62,288 bases of DNA from Actinophytocola sp. (GCF_009379765.1 NZ_WHTD01000031.1:1-62288); one strand, 5' to 3'; counted from the stretch's first letter, positions 26,869-34,724 are shown. Translations and numbers: made by a program. Notes: generated by a model not told the origin, from the sequence alone.

Positions 26869-27008
26869 CGCCGGGCCGATCTGACCGGCTCGACGGCCAG
26901 CGAGACCAGCCACCCGCTCCACAGCACGTACCCGACGACGTTGGCCGTGTCCGCGCCCGGCACGTCCAGCGGCACGAGCACGCCGACCGCGACGAGAGCG
27001 GCTCTCAC
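26841..27008 (-). CDS. Possible small hydrophobic membrane protein
   Basis: A 55-residue frame (VRAALVAVGVLVPLDVPGA, then NVVGYVLWSGWLVSLAVEPV) with one or two membrane segments and good codon bias. It overlaps the end of the DUF5134 gene by 28 bp on the other strand. Start GTG 27008 has no strong ribosome binding site. Confidence 0.4.
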   Translation of the reverse strand: MRAALVAVGVLVPLDVPGADTANVVGYVLWSGWLVSLAVEPVRSARRQPSIASSR

Positions 27009-27010
27009 CA

Positions 27011-27133
27011 GTCGACCCGGCGGAGTTCCCGCTGAGCGCGCGCACGGCGGCGGTCGCGGCGACGTGGAACTCCGAGGCGCAGTTCCGCTGGGGGCTCGAC
27101 CGGCTGCTGGACGCCCTGGTGCTCAGCCCGTGA
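27011..27133 (+). pseudogene. C-terminal fragment of a TetR-family regulator
   Basis: The last ~40 codons (EFPLSARTAAVAATWNSEAQ, then FRWGLDRLLDALV) match the typical end of a TetR regulator (effector domain with GLDRLLDGL). The DNA-binding part is absent. It is a truncated leftover that overlaps the end of the intact TetR gene on the other strand. Confidence 0.6.
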
Positions 27134-27827
27134 GGCCGAGGAACGCGGCCATGACCCTGGCCTGGTGATCGAACCAGGCCTCGAGGTCGGTGATGGTGTT
27201 GTTGAAGCGCCCGAAGAGCTCGAAGCTGATCGCGCCGAACACCTCGGTCCACGCGATCAGTGCCTGGGCCATGACCGCCTCGCTGATGCCCGGGGCCACG
27301 ACGTCCTTGATCTGCGCGAGCTCCGGGCGCAGCACCGGTTCCGGACGCAGGAGGTCTGCGACCACCAACCGGCCGGCGGCGTGCGCGTCGTCGAGGATGG
27401 CGCCGAGCACGACGACCGGGCGCATCGAGGGCGCGACGGTGTCCTGCGTCGCGGCATAGCCGGGCACCGGGCTGCCGTAGATCAGCGCGTACTCGTGCGG
27501 GCGCGCGACCGCCCAGGCACGCAGGCCGTGCGCGACCGCGAGCCAGCGGCCGAAGTAGTCCGTCCGGTCCCGAACCTTCGCGCCGGCCGCCTCGGCCGCC
27601 TCGCCCATCGAGTTGTAGGCGTCCAGGATCAGCGCCGTGAGCAGCTCGTCCCGGTTGCTGACGTACCGGTAGATCGCCGAGGACACCATGTCCAGGTCGC
27701 GGGCGATCGCCCGCAGCGAGAGGTCCGCCCCGTTCGCGGCGAGCTGGCGGCGGGCGACATCCTTGATCTCGTCGATCATCTCCGCACGCACCCGTGCCCG
27801 GATCGACCCCGCGGTTCGGTCGGTCAT
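27123..27827 (-). CDS. TetR-family transcriptional repressor
   Basis: 234 residues. The N-terminal HTH is ADLSLRAIARDLDMVSSAIY followed by RYVSNRDELL; the C-terminal domain is of a TetR type that dimerises through helices (AISFELFGRFNNTITDLE). It is divergent from an NAD-dependent epimerase-like gene, and the 113-bp gap contains three copies of one palindrome, so it very likely represses both genes. Confidence 0.9.
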   Translation of the reverse strand: MTDRTAGSIRARVRAEMIDEIKDVARRQLAANGADLSLRAIARDLDMVSSAIYRYVSNRDELLTALILDAYNSMGEAAEAAGAKVRDRTDYFGRWLAVAHGLRAWAVARPHEYALIYGSPVPGYAATQDTVAPSMRPVVVLGAILDDAHAAGRLVVADLLRPEPVLRPELAQIKDVVAPGISEAVMAQALIAWTEVFGAISFELFGRFNNTITDLEAWFDHQARVMAAFLGLTG

Positions 27828-27851
27828 GGTTGAGAGTATTGCACACATTCG

Positions 27852-27918
27852 AGAGCACTGCTCTTGACAGTGAGCAGTGCTCTGGCGGAGCATGGAACCG
27901 AACAGAGAGCAGTGCTCT
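27852..27918. promoter_or_regulatory. Three TetR operator palindromes
   Basis: AGAGCACTGCTCT (27852-27864), TGAGCAGTGCTCT (27871-27883) and AGAGCAGTGCTCT (27906-27918). The first and third are perfect 13-bp palindromes around one base. They lie between the divergent TetR and epimerase-like genes; centres are 19 and 35 bp apart. Confidence 0.8.
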
Positions 27919-27940
27919 CGAATGAGAGAGGGATCTCGCC

Positions 27941-28843
27941 ATGGCACTCCACGTCATCGTCGGCGCCGGACCGGTCGGCACCGCCACCGCGACCCTGCTG
28001 GCCGACCGCGGCGAGCAGGTCCGGGTCGTCACGAGAAGTGGCAGCGGCCCGGCGCACCCGGCCATCGAGCGGGTGGCGGCCGACGCCACCGACGCCGACC
28101 GGCTGTCCTCGCTCGCCGAGGGCGCCGTCGCGCTGTACAACTGCGCGAGCCCGCAGTACCACCGCTGGCTCACCGACTGGCCGCCGATCGCCTCGGCATT
28201 GCTGACGGCGGCCGAGCGCGGCGGCGCGGTCCTCGCGGCGGCGAGCAACCTCTACGGCTACGGCGAGGTCGACGCCCCGATCACCGCGGACACCCCGCTC
28301 GCGGCGACCCACCCCAAGCTCAAGCTTCGCGCGGACATGTGGCGGGCCGCGCTGGCCGCTCACGAGGCCGGCAAGATCCGGGCCACCGAGGTCCGCTCGA
28401 GCGACTACATCGAGGCGAACTCGATCTTCAACGCGGTGCTCGCCAAGCCACTGCGGGCCGGCAAGCGGGCGAATGTGCCGGCCGCGCTGGACACGCCGCA
28501 CAGCTGGACCGCGATCGCCGACGTGGCACGGACGCTGGCCACCGTGGCCACCGACGAGCGCGGCTGGGGCAAGGCGTGGCTGGTGCCGACCAACCCGCCG
28601 CTGACCGTCCGCCAACTGGCCACCCGGTTCACCGAGGTCAACGGCCTGCCGCCGGCCAAGGTGGGCGGCCTGCCCTACCCGGTGCTGTGGACCGCCGGCC
28701 TGTTCTCCCCGATGATCCGCGAGCTGCGCACCACGCGGTACCAGTTCATCCGCCCGTTCGTGATCGACTCCTCGCTCACCGAGCACACCTTCGGCCTGAC
28801 CCCGACCGACCTCAACACGGCACTGAAGAACGTGGCCGCCTAG
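27941..28843 (+). CDS. NAD(P)-binding epimerase-like protein (atypical SDR)
   Basis: 300 residues with the Rossmann start HVIVGAGPVGTATATLL and later NLYGYG and RSSDYIEAN, as in NAD-dependent epimerase/NmrA-like proteins. No complete YxxxK catalytic motif is visible. GAGAGGGA precedes the ATG. It is almost certainly controlled by the divergent TetR. Its stop shares CTAG with the convergent PadR gene. Confidence 0.8.
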   Translation: MALHVIVGAGPVGTATATLLADRGEQVRVVTRSGSGPAHPAIERVAADATDADRLSSLAEGAVALYNCASPQYHRWLTDWPPIASALLTAAERGGAVLAAASNLYGYGEVDAPITADTPLAATHPKLKLRADMWRAALAAHEAGKIRATEVRSSDYIEANSIFNAVLAKPLRAGKRANVPAALDTPHSWTAIADVARTLATVATDERGWGKAWLVPTNPPLTVRQLATRFTEVNGLPPAKVGGLPYPVLWTAGLFSPMIRELRTTRYQFIRPFVIDSSLTEHTFGLTPTDLNTALKNVAA

Positions 28844-29454
28844 TTCCCCCCGCCCTCCACCTTCTCCGCGATCGCCCTGATCCACTCCTCGGACCAGGTC
28901 AGCTCGCCCGAGCGGAGGGCGGCGACGACGCCGTCGACCCACCGCAGCTCGGCACCCCGGACCGCGAGCAGGTACTCGTCGTCCAGGGTGAACAGGCGCG
29001 GGAGGCCGGGCACGGACGCGACCTCCGCCTCCCGCGTCGCGATCTCCGCCGCCAACGCCGCCGCCCGCGCCGACAGCTGCTCCAGCACGTCCTCCGGCGC
29101 CAGCAACATCAGCGACGCCAGCGCGGCCGGGAACTCCGGGAACTCACGCGCGGGCGACGCCAGCATCGCGCGCGTCCACGAGCGCAGCGCGTCCCGGCCG
29201 GCACCCGTCAGCTCGTAGACCGTCCGCTCCGGGCGGCGCTCGTCGCGCGAGGTCTCCCGCACGGCGATCAGCGATGTACGCAGCAGGCGGTCGATCGTCT
29301 GGTAGACGCTGTTCCGCGCGGCCACGTTGGCGATCTTGTCCTTGCCGCGCTCCTTGATCATCTGCCGCATCCGGTACGGGTGCATCGGCTCCTCTGCCAG
29401 CAGCGCGAGCAGCACCAGCGCGAGCGGGGAACGTCGATCGGAACTCCGGGCCAC
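28840..29454 (-). CDS. PadR-family transcriptional regulator
   Basis: 204 residues. An N-terminal winged helix (ALVLLALLAEEPMHPYRMRQ, then NSVYQTIDRLLRTSLI and TVYELTGAGRDALRSW) and a C-terminal helical dimerisation domain place it in PadR. It faces a flavoprotein monooxygenase across a 66-bp gap that contains a perfect inverted repeat. Confidence 0.9.
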   Translation of the reverse strand: MARSSDRRSPLALVLLALLAEEPMHPYRMRQMIKERGKDKIANVAARNSVYQTIDRLLRTSLIAVRETSRDERRPERTVYELTGAGRDALRSWTRAMLASPAREFPEFPAALASLMLLAPEDVLEQLSARAAALAAEIATREAEVASVPGLPRLFTLDDEYLLAVRGAELRWVDGVVAALRSGELTWSEEWIRAIAEKVEGGGN

Positions 29455-29496
29455 GGCGTCACCCTAATCAACTCTTGCGCGAGCAGTCATGTTATG

Positions 29497-29517
29497 TATA
29501 GTCATACTATGACTATA
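29497..29517. promoter_or_regulatory. PadR operator
   Basis: TATAGTCAT and ATGACTATA, perfect 9-bp arms with a 3-bp spacer, lie just before (and overlap the first possible ATG of) the monooxygenase gene. This is the expected place for a PadR repressor site. Confidence 0.75.
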
Positions 29518-29520
29518 CCC

Positions 29521-30702
29521 ATGAAGGCACTGATCATCGGCGGCGGGATGGCCGGACCGGTCACCGGGATGGCATGCGAGCAGGCGGGCATCGACTCGAC
29601 CGTCTACGAGGCGTACGACCGGACCGCGGACGGCGTGGGCGCGTTCCTCACCCTCGCGGTCAACGGGCTGGCCGCCCTGCGCACGCTCGGGCTGAGCGAC
29701 CTGGTGCGGGACAAGGGCGTCGACACCCCGTCGATGGTCGCCGAGATGGACGGCAGACGGCTGGCCGAGTTCTCCTTCGGCGCGCCGTTACCGGACGGGA
29801 CCCGGAACCAGACCATCACCCGCGCCGACCTCTACGGGATCCTGCGTGACGAGGCGGTGCGCCGCGGCGTGCCGATCGAGTACGGCAAGCGACTCGTCTC
29901 CGCGGAGTCCACTCCGGACGGTGTGCTGGCGCGGTTCGCCGACGGCAGCACCGCCCGCGGCGACCTGCTGATCGGCGCGGACGGCCTGCGCTCGGCCACC
30001 CGGCGGATCATCGACCCGAACGCGCCCGCGCCTCGGTACGTGCCGCTGCTCAACGCGGGCGGCTACGCGCGCGGCGTCACGCTGCCCGGCGAGCCCGGGG
30101 TGATGCACATGTTCTTCGGCAGGCGCTGTTTCTTCAGCTACGTGGCGCGCCCGGACGGGGAGGTGTGGTGGTTCGCGAACCCGCCGCAGCCGACCGAGCT
30201 CGCGCCGAAGGCCCTGGCCGCGATCACCCCCGAGCAGTGGCGGACCAAGCTCCGCGACCTGTTCGCCGGCGACGACTTCCCAGCACTGAAGGTCATCGAC
30301 GCCACCGAGCACATCTTCTCCGGCTGGAACACCTACGACTACCCGAAGGTGCCCGTCTGGCACCGGGACGGCATGATCATCATCGGCGACGCGGCGCACG
30401 CCACCTCGCCGGCGTCCGGCCAGGGCGCGTCGATGGCCATCGAGGACGCGGTGACGCTGGCGAAGTGCCTGCGTGACCTGCCGGACATCCCGCAAGCGTT
30501 CGCGGCCTACGAGGGCCTGCGCCGCAAGCGGGTGGAACGCGTGGTGGCACAAGGAAAGCGCAACGGCGACGGCAAGGCGATGGGGCGGATCGGCCGGATG
30601 ATGCTGCCAACGATCCTCAAGTTCGTGGCCAAGACCTCCAGCAGGCAAGGCTGGCTGTACGACCACCGGATCGAGTGGAACGAGCCGGTCTCGACGGCGT
30701 GA
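29521..30702 (+). CDS. FAD-dependent monooxygenase
   Basis: 393 residues of the PHBH-like flavin monooxygenase fold: KALIIGGGMAGPVTGMACEQ (FAD-binding GxGxxG), GDLLIGADGLRSATR (DG motif) and GDAAHATSPASGQGASMAIED (GD motif). It uses NAD(P)H and O2 to hydroxylate a small, often aromatic, substrate. ATG 29521 and ATG 29509 are both in frame; neither has a ribosome binding site and the second lies inside the operator. Regulation by the divergent PadR is likely. Confidence 0.9.
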   Translation: MKALIIGGGMAGPVTGMACEQAGIDSTVYEAYDRTADGVGAFLTLAVNGLAALRTLGLSDLVRDKGVDTPSMVAEMDGRRLAEFSFGAPLPDGTRNQTITRADLYGILRDEAVRRGVPIEYGKRLVSAESTPDGVLARFADGSTARGDLLIGADGLRSATRRIIDPNAPAPRYVPLLNAGGYARGVTLPGEPGVMHMFFGRRCFFSYVARPDGEVWWFANPPQPTELAPKALAAITPEQWRTKLRDLFAGDDFPALKVIDATEHIFSGWNTYDYPKVPVWHRDGMIIIGDAAHATSPASGQGASMAIEDAVTLAKCLRDLPDIPQAFAAYEGLRRKRVERVVAQGKRNGDGKAMGRIGRMMLPTILKFVAKTSSRQGWLYDHRIEWNEPVSTA

Positions 30703-30755
30703 CCGGGTGACGCGGGCGGACGCCGTTGGCCGCCCGCGCCACCCGGGGACCCCGG

Positions 30756-30896
30756 CTAACCTCGTAGCCGGGTCGCGCAGGACCGGCATCGGGTCAACCG
30801 GGGCCAGCCCTCGGGACGGCCGCCCCACATCGGCCAGGCGACGCCGGCCAATGTGCGCAGCACGCAGTTGCGGCACAGTCGGGTGCGGCGAGACAT
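30756..30896 (-). CDS. Small Arg-rich protein with two CxxC motifs
   Basis: 46 residues. CRNC near residue 8 and CRSC near residue 38 flank a Trp/Pro-rich middle (AWPMWGGRPEGWPR), so a single zinc-ribbon-like site is plausible. The ATG at 30896 overlaps the stop of the previous small gene as TGATG. It is the last of four translationally coupled small genes behind two repeat units. Function is unknown; it could be a small nucleic-acid-binding protein. Confidence 0.55.
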   Translation of the reverse strand: MSRRTRLCRNCVLRTLAGVAWPMWGGRPEGWPRLTRCRSCATRLRG

Positions 30897-31033
30897 CAGT
30901 TGTACCCCCGGATGAGGTGATCGTCCGACGAGCGGTCGGCCGCGGTCGACACCTGCGACTGACCGGACTCCCGCGCCGGCGCGGGGGTGCTCGCCGGCCG
31001 GACCTCGCCGACACCTTGCGGCTGGTTGCTCAT
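30896..31033 (-). CDS. Small hydrophilic peptide, 45 residues
   Basis: Starts MSNQPQGVGEV, continues Ser/Thr/Ala/Pro-rich, and ends SDDHLIRGYN. It has no cysteine and no signal peptide. The ATG at 31033 overlaps the stop of the preceding repeat unit (ATGA). The short, low-complexity body with a distinct C-terminus would suit a precursor peptide or a secreted-type tag, but no modification enzyme of known RiPP type lies next to it. Confidence 0.5.
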   Translation of the reverse strand: MSNQPQGVGEVRPASTPAPARESGQSQVSTAADRSSDDHLIRGYN

Positions 31034-31113
31034 GCTGTGAAACCTGCCTCGCTCCGCTCGGCGTGGACGGCATTCGCGCGAAGCACGGTGGCTGGGTTGG
31101 TTGGTTTGCTCAC
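31030..31113 (-). CDS. 27-residue repeat-unit peptide (locus B, unit 2)
   Basis: GTG 31113 to TGA 31030. The peptide ends ATVLRANAVHAERSEAGFTA. It overlaps unit 1 by GTGA and the next gene by ATGA. At nucleotide level it shares a long invariant core with the other four units in the window. Whether the peptide is the functional product is open. Confidence 0.5.
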   Translation of the reverse strand: MSKPTNPATVLRANAVHAERSEAGFTA

Positions 31114-31193
31114 GCCGTGGCACCTGCCTCGCTCCGCTCGGCGTGGACGGCATTCGCGCGAAGCACGGTGGTTGGCTTGGTCTGTCGACTCAT
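31110..31193 (-). CDS. 27-residue repeat-unit peptide (locus B, unit 1)
   Basis: ATG 31193 follows a good site (ACAGGAGCGGGC before ATG), the best evidence that these units are translated. The N-terminus is MSRQTKPTTV and the core LRANAVHAERSEAG. It is the first gene of the small-protein operon and faces the methyltransferase gene across a promoter with two symmetric heptad pairs. Confidence 0.55.
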   Translation of the reverse strand: MSRQTKPTTVLRANAVHAERSEAGATA

Positions 31194-31236
31194 GCCCGCT
31201 CCTGTCTCTCAATGGCCCCAAGGTGAGATCGGCCAC

Positions 31237-31254
31237 TCGAGGACGGCTCGAGAC
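31237..31254. promoter_or_regulatory. SARP-type heptad pair (small-protein operon side)
   Basis: TCGAGGA (31237) and TCGAGAC (31248), an exact 11-bp direct repeat. The inner edge is 44 bp from the ATG at 31193. SARP activators bind TCGAGNN-like heptads with 11-bp spacing. Confidence 0.6.
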
Positions 31255-31294
31255 CGGGTCGGGACGGCTGGACACGACGGCTCCGGACCGGTTC

Positions 31295-31312
31295 TCGAGC
31301 GGGTTTCGAGCG
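31295..31312. promoter_or_regulatory. SARP-type heptad pair (methyltransferase side)
   Basis: TCGAGCG at 31295 and again at 31306, an exact 11-bp direct repeat of identical heptads. The inner edge is 45 bp from GTG 31357, mirroring the other pair. Confidence 0.65.
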
Positions 31313-31356
31313 GGCGCCCGCACCCTCGTCACCCCAGGGAGGGAGAGGAGCCCGCG

Positions 31357-32349
31357 GTGGTCACCGACCAGGCCGACCTCTACGCGGTGGCGACCGCGTT
31401 CCGGCAGTCCAGAATGGTCGCGGTGGCGGTCGAGCTCGACGTGTTCTCCTTGCTCGCCGACGAACCCGCCACGCTCACCGAGCTGTGTGCCCGGCTCCGG
31501 CTGCACCCGCGGCCGACCGAGGCGCTGTTGAACGGCCTGTGCACCATGGGGATCCTCGCCCTCGACGGCGACCGCTACCGCAACCGCGCGCCCGCTGACA
31601 GCCGGCTCGACCGCACCGAGCCCGACTACACCGGCGGCCCGTTCGCGGTCGCCGGCTGGCAGTTTCCACTGTGGACCCGGCTGCGCGCGCTGCTGGAGAC
31701 CGGTGAGCCGCAGGGCGCCGACGCCGGTCTCGGCTTCTGCCCGGACTCGGTGGCGCTGCGCCGGTTCGTCGAGGCGGCAGACGCCCGGTCCGCGCGTTGC
31801 GGTCCCGCGCTCGCGCGCGAGATCGACCCGGCCGGCGCCACGCACGTCGTCGATCTCGGTGGCGCCAGGGGGACCGTGCTCGCGAGCATCCTGCACGCGC
31901 ACCCGCACCTGACCGGCACGGCGTTCGACCTGCACGCGGTGCGCCCGCTGTTCGACGAGCACGCGACCCGGCTCGGCCTCACCGATCGAATGCGCTTCCG
32001 CGGCGGCGACTTCTTCACCGACGACCTGCCGCCCGCCGACGTCTACCTGCTCGGCCACCTGCTGTCCGACTGGGACGACGACCGGTGCGCGTACCTCGTG
32101 GCCAGGGCCGCACGAGCGCTCAGACCCGGCGGCACCCTGCTCGTCCACGACCCGCTCATCGACCCGGATCGCCCGCACACCAACGAGAACTGGGTGCACA
32201 GCCTCAGCACCCAGCTGATCGGTCCGGCCGGGACGGTCAACACCACCGACGACTGCCGCGGCTGGCTGGCCGCCGCGGGCCTCACCGGCATCGAGGTACG
32301 CGCCTTCGTCGACACGGAGTCACTGGTGGTCGGGCAGAAGCTGCCCTAA
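31357..32349 (+). CDS. SAM-dependent O-methyltransferase
   Basis: 330 residues with an N-terminal winged-helix dimerisation domain (SRMVAVAVELDVFSLLADEP) and a C-terminal SAM-binding domain (THVVDLGGARGTVLASIL, acidic loop GTAFDL, then GGDFFTDDLPPADVYLLGHL). This is the architecture of plant-caffeate and polyketide O-methyltransferases. GGGAGAGGAG precedes GTG 31357. It sits directly upstream of the SARP gene and may tailor the polyketide, though it is 18 kb from the PKS genes. Confidence 0.85.
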   Translation: MVTDQADLYAVATAFRQSRMVAVAVELDVFSLLADEPATLTELCARLRLHPRPTEALLNGLCTMGILALDGDRYRNRAPADSRLDRTEPDYTGGPFAVAGWQFPLWTRLRALLETGEPQGADAGLGFCPDSVALRRFVEAADARSARCGPALAREIDPAGATHVVDLGGARGTVLASILHAHPHLTGTAFDLHAVRPLFDEHATRLGLTDRMRFRGGDFFTDDLPPADVYLLGHLLSDWDDDRCAYLVARAARALRPGGTLLVHDPLIDPDRPHTNENWVHSLSTQLIGPAGTVNTTDDCRGWLAAAGLTGIEVRAFVDTESLVVGQKLP

Positions 32350-32355
32350 CACGAG

Positions 32356-32373
32356 TCGAACCGTGGTCGAAGA
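32356..32373. promoter_or_regulatory. SARP-type heptad pair upstream of the SARP gene
   Basis: TCGAACC (32356) and TCGAAGA (32367), 11 bp apart, ~96 bp before the SARP start: possible autoregulation. The same bases can also be read as an imperfect palindrome (TCGAACC ... GGTCGA). Confidence 0.5.
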
Positions 32374-32468
32374 ACGCTGACGACCTCCGATCCCCGCCGG
32401 ACCCGGTGTCACCATGTGGTGTCGGGAGAAGGCCACCAAGCACGTCGGGACTCGGGTCTGGAGTGTCC

Positions 32469-34442
32469 ATGCAGAATCGTCACAATGGAGCAGAGGCCCC
32501 ATCGTTGTTACCACTCCAGCTCGCCGGCCGGCCGGCCGGAACCCAGCACGCGCACGACGAGCTCGCCGGCGCGATCACGCTCGGCCTGCTCGGCCCGCTG
32601 CTGCTCGCCCGCGGCGGCAAGGTGGTCACCCCGTCCGCGCCGAAGCTGCGCCAGGTCCTGTCCCTGCTCGCGGTCCAGGCCAACTCGGTGACCCGGGTCG
32701 ACCAGCTCGTCGAGGAGCTGTGGGAGGAAAGCCCGCCGCAGAGCGCGCTCACCACCGTGCAGACCTACATCTACCAGCTGCGCAAGCTGCTCAAACTCGA
32801 TGACAAGCCGACCGGCGGCCGCGCGACCCCGACCCTGCTCAGCCACCCCGGCGGCTACATCCTGCAGCTGCCGGCGCTCGACGACATCGACGCCAACCGG
32901 TTCGAGGCACTCGCCCGGCGCGGTCGCGCGGAGCTTCTCGCGCAGCGGACCGAGGCCGCGTCGGACACCTTCCGCGAGGCACTCTCGTTGTGGCGCGGCG
33001 GTTTCCTCGAGGGCGTCTCGACCGGACCACTGCTCTACTCGCACACCACCCGGCTGGACGAGCTGCGCCGCACGGTGCTCGCCCTGCGCATCGAGGCGGA
33101 CCTGCAGCTGGGCCGGCACCAGGAGATCATCGGCGAGCTCACGAGCCTCGTCAGCGGCGAGCCGACCCGCGAGGACTTCTCCGCCAAGCTCATGATCGCG
33201 CTGTACCGCAGCGGCCGCCGGGCCGACGCGCTCGGGGTGTACCAGCGGATCCGCACCGCGCTGGTCGACGAGCTCGGCCTCGACCCTGCCCAGGAGCTGC
33301 AGCGGCTACACCAGCTGATGCTCGAGGCCGACCCGGAGCTCGACCTGCCCGGCGTGCCGGCCGCGCCCCCGCGGCAACCCGCCCCGACCGTCCACATCGC
33401 ACACCCCGCGCCCGCGCAGCTGCCCGCGGAGATCCCCGACTTCGTCGGCCGGCACCAGGAGATCGACCGGTTCACCCGGCTGCTCACCGGCCCCGACGCG
33501 CAAGGCCTGCGCGTGATCAACGTGGTCGGCCGGCCGGGCATCGGCAAGAGCACGTTCGTCGTCCGGGCCACGCGGGCCATCCGCGCGCACTTCCCGGACG
33601 GCCAGCTCTACGTCGACCTCACCGGAGGCGACGGCCGGCCGATGCCGACCCGGCACGTGCTGATCGGGATGCTCAAGGCGATCGGCGCCGACGAGGCGGA
33701 CGTGCCGCACAGCGTGGCCGAGGCGGCGCTGATGTTCCGCAGCTGGACCGCGGACCGGCGGCTGCTCGTGGTGCTGGACAAGGCGAGCTCCACCGACACG
33801 CTGCGCCATCTGTTCCCCAGCGGCTCCGGCTGCGCGCTGGTCGTGGTCAGCCGGATGCCGATGGACGCGCTCTCCGGCGCGGTCCGGCTCCGGCTGCCCG
33901 CGCTGTCGGTGGCCGAGTCCGTGCAGCTGCTCGCCAACACCGCGGGCGAGAACCGGGTGAGCCAGGAGCTGGACGCGGCCGAGCGGCTCGCCGAGCTCTC
34001 CGACCGGCTCCCCCTGGCGCTTCGGGCGATCGGTGCGAAGCTCGCCGGCCGGCCGGGCTGGCACCTGTCCCGGATGGTCGCCCGGATGACCGACGAGCGG
34101 AACCGGATGAACGAGCTGAGCTACGCCGGGTTCGACGTCTTCGGCCGGCTCGCCGAGGCCTACCAGACGCTGTCCGCCCGGCAGCGCTGGGTGTTCCGCC
34201 GGCTCGCCGCGGCGGACGGCGAGCCGCTCACGACCGAGGAGATCGCCGAGCGGGTGAGCATGAGCCCGTCCGCCGTGCAGACCGTGCTCGACGAGCTGGT
34301 CGACGCGGACCTCGTGGAGGAGCTGCTCGAGGGTGACGAGCCGCGCCACCACGTGCCCGCGCTGATCCGGCTGGTCGGCCTGTCCGGAATGCTCGGCAGT
34401 TCCTGGTGGCGCAACACCACTGGCCAGCGTTCTCCCGGCTGA
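32469..34442 (+). CDS. SARP-family pathway activator (AfsR-like, BTAD + NB-ARC)
   Basis: About 657 residues. An OmpR-type winged helix (~residues 35-125, with SAPKLRQVLSLLAVQANSVT) and a bacterial transcription activation domain (~135-285) are followed by an NTPase domain with Walker A GRPGIGKST (~355) and a winged-helix end. SARPs activate secondary-metabolite promoters through 11-bp-spaced heptads, and such heptads occur in this window. ATG 32469 has GGAG five bases upstream; GTG 32463 is an alternative. No C-terminal TPR region is present. Confidence 0.9.
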   Translation: MQNRHNGAEAPSLLPLQLAGRPAGTQHAHDELAGAITLGLLGPLLLARGGKVVTPSAPKLRQVLSLLAVQANSVTRVDQLVEELWEESPPQSALTTVQTYIYQLRKLLKLDDKPTGGRATPTLLSHPGGYILQLPALDDIDANRFEALARRGRAELLAQRTEAASDTFREALSLWRGGFLEGVSTGPLLYSHTTRLDELRRTVLALRIEADLQLGRHQEIIGELTSLVSGEPTREDFSAKLMIALYRSGRRADALGVYQRIRTALVDELGLDPAQELQRLHQLMLEADPELDLPGVPAAPPRQPAPTVHIAHPAPAQLPAEIPDFVGRHQEIDRFTRLLTGPDAQGLRVINVVGRPGIGKSTFVVRATRAIRAHFPDGQLYVDLTGGDGRPMPTRHVLIGMLKAIGADEADVPHSVAEAALMFRSWTADRRLLVVLDKASSTDTLRHLFPSGSGCALVVVSRMPMDALSGAVRLRLPALSVAESVQLLANTAGENRVSQELDAAERLAELSDRLPLALRAIGAKLAGRPGWHLSRMVARMTDERNRMNELSYAGFDVFGRLAEAYQTLSARQRWVFRRLAAADGEPLTTEEIAERVSMSPSAVQTVLDELVDADLVEELLEGDEPRHHVPALIRLVGLSGMLGSSWWRNTTGQRSPG

Positions 34443-34468
34443 CCGCTTGGTCCTGTTTCGCCCTCTAG

Positions 34469-34634
34469 TGTCGCGTGACCCTGAAACCTTTACGCCGCTG
34501 CGGCCAACGCGGCCCCTGTCTGTGTTACGGCGTTGGAGAAAAGCCCAAGTACATCCAGTACGAGCGACTTTCCTCCGCCTTGCCAGGAACCACGTGGATC
34601 CACAGCGGACGCAAAGGCACAGGACCACGCGACA
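34469..34634. mobile_element. MITE-like element flanked by CTAG
   Basis: 166 bp bounded by inverted ends TGTCGCGTGACCCTG and CAGGACCACGCGACA (13 of 15 match) and flanked on both sides by CTAG. A CTAG duplication fits the YTAR target preference of IS5-subgroup elements. It contains no transposase and is much more AT-rich than its neighbours, so it is probably a non-autonomous element. Confidence 0.65.
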
Positions 34635-34724
34635 CTAGTGCGCGTCGAGCGGATCTCGTGTTCCGCTGCCTACGTTGGCCTCAGCGGCCACTGTGGGTCG
34701 GCTGGCACGAGAAGAGGAACCGCT

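Noticed and set aside
30896..31033. Calling the 45-residue peptide a RiPP precursor
   Set aside because: No Cys, no recognised leader motif and no modification enzyme beside it; kept as a hypothesis only.
34447..34638. A 63-codon frame inside the MITE-like element
   Set aside because: No codon bias or ribosome binding site; inverted ends explain the region better.
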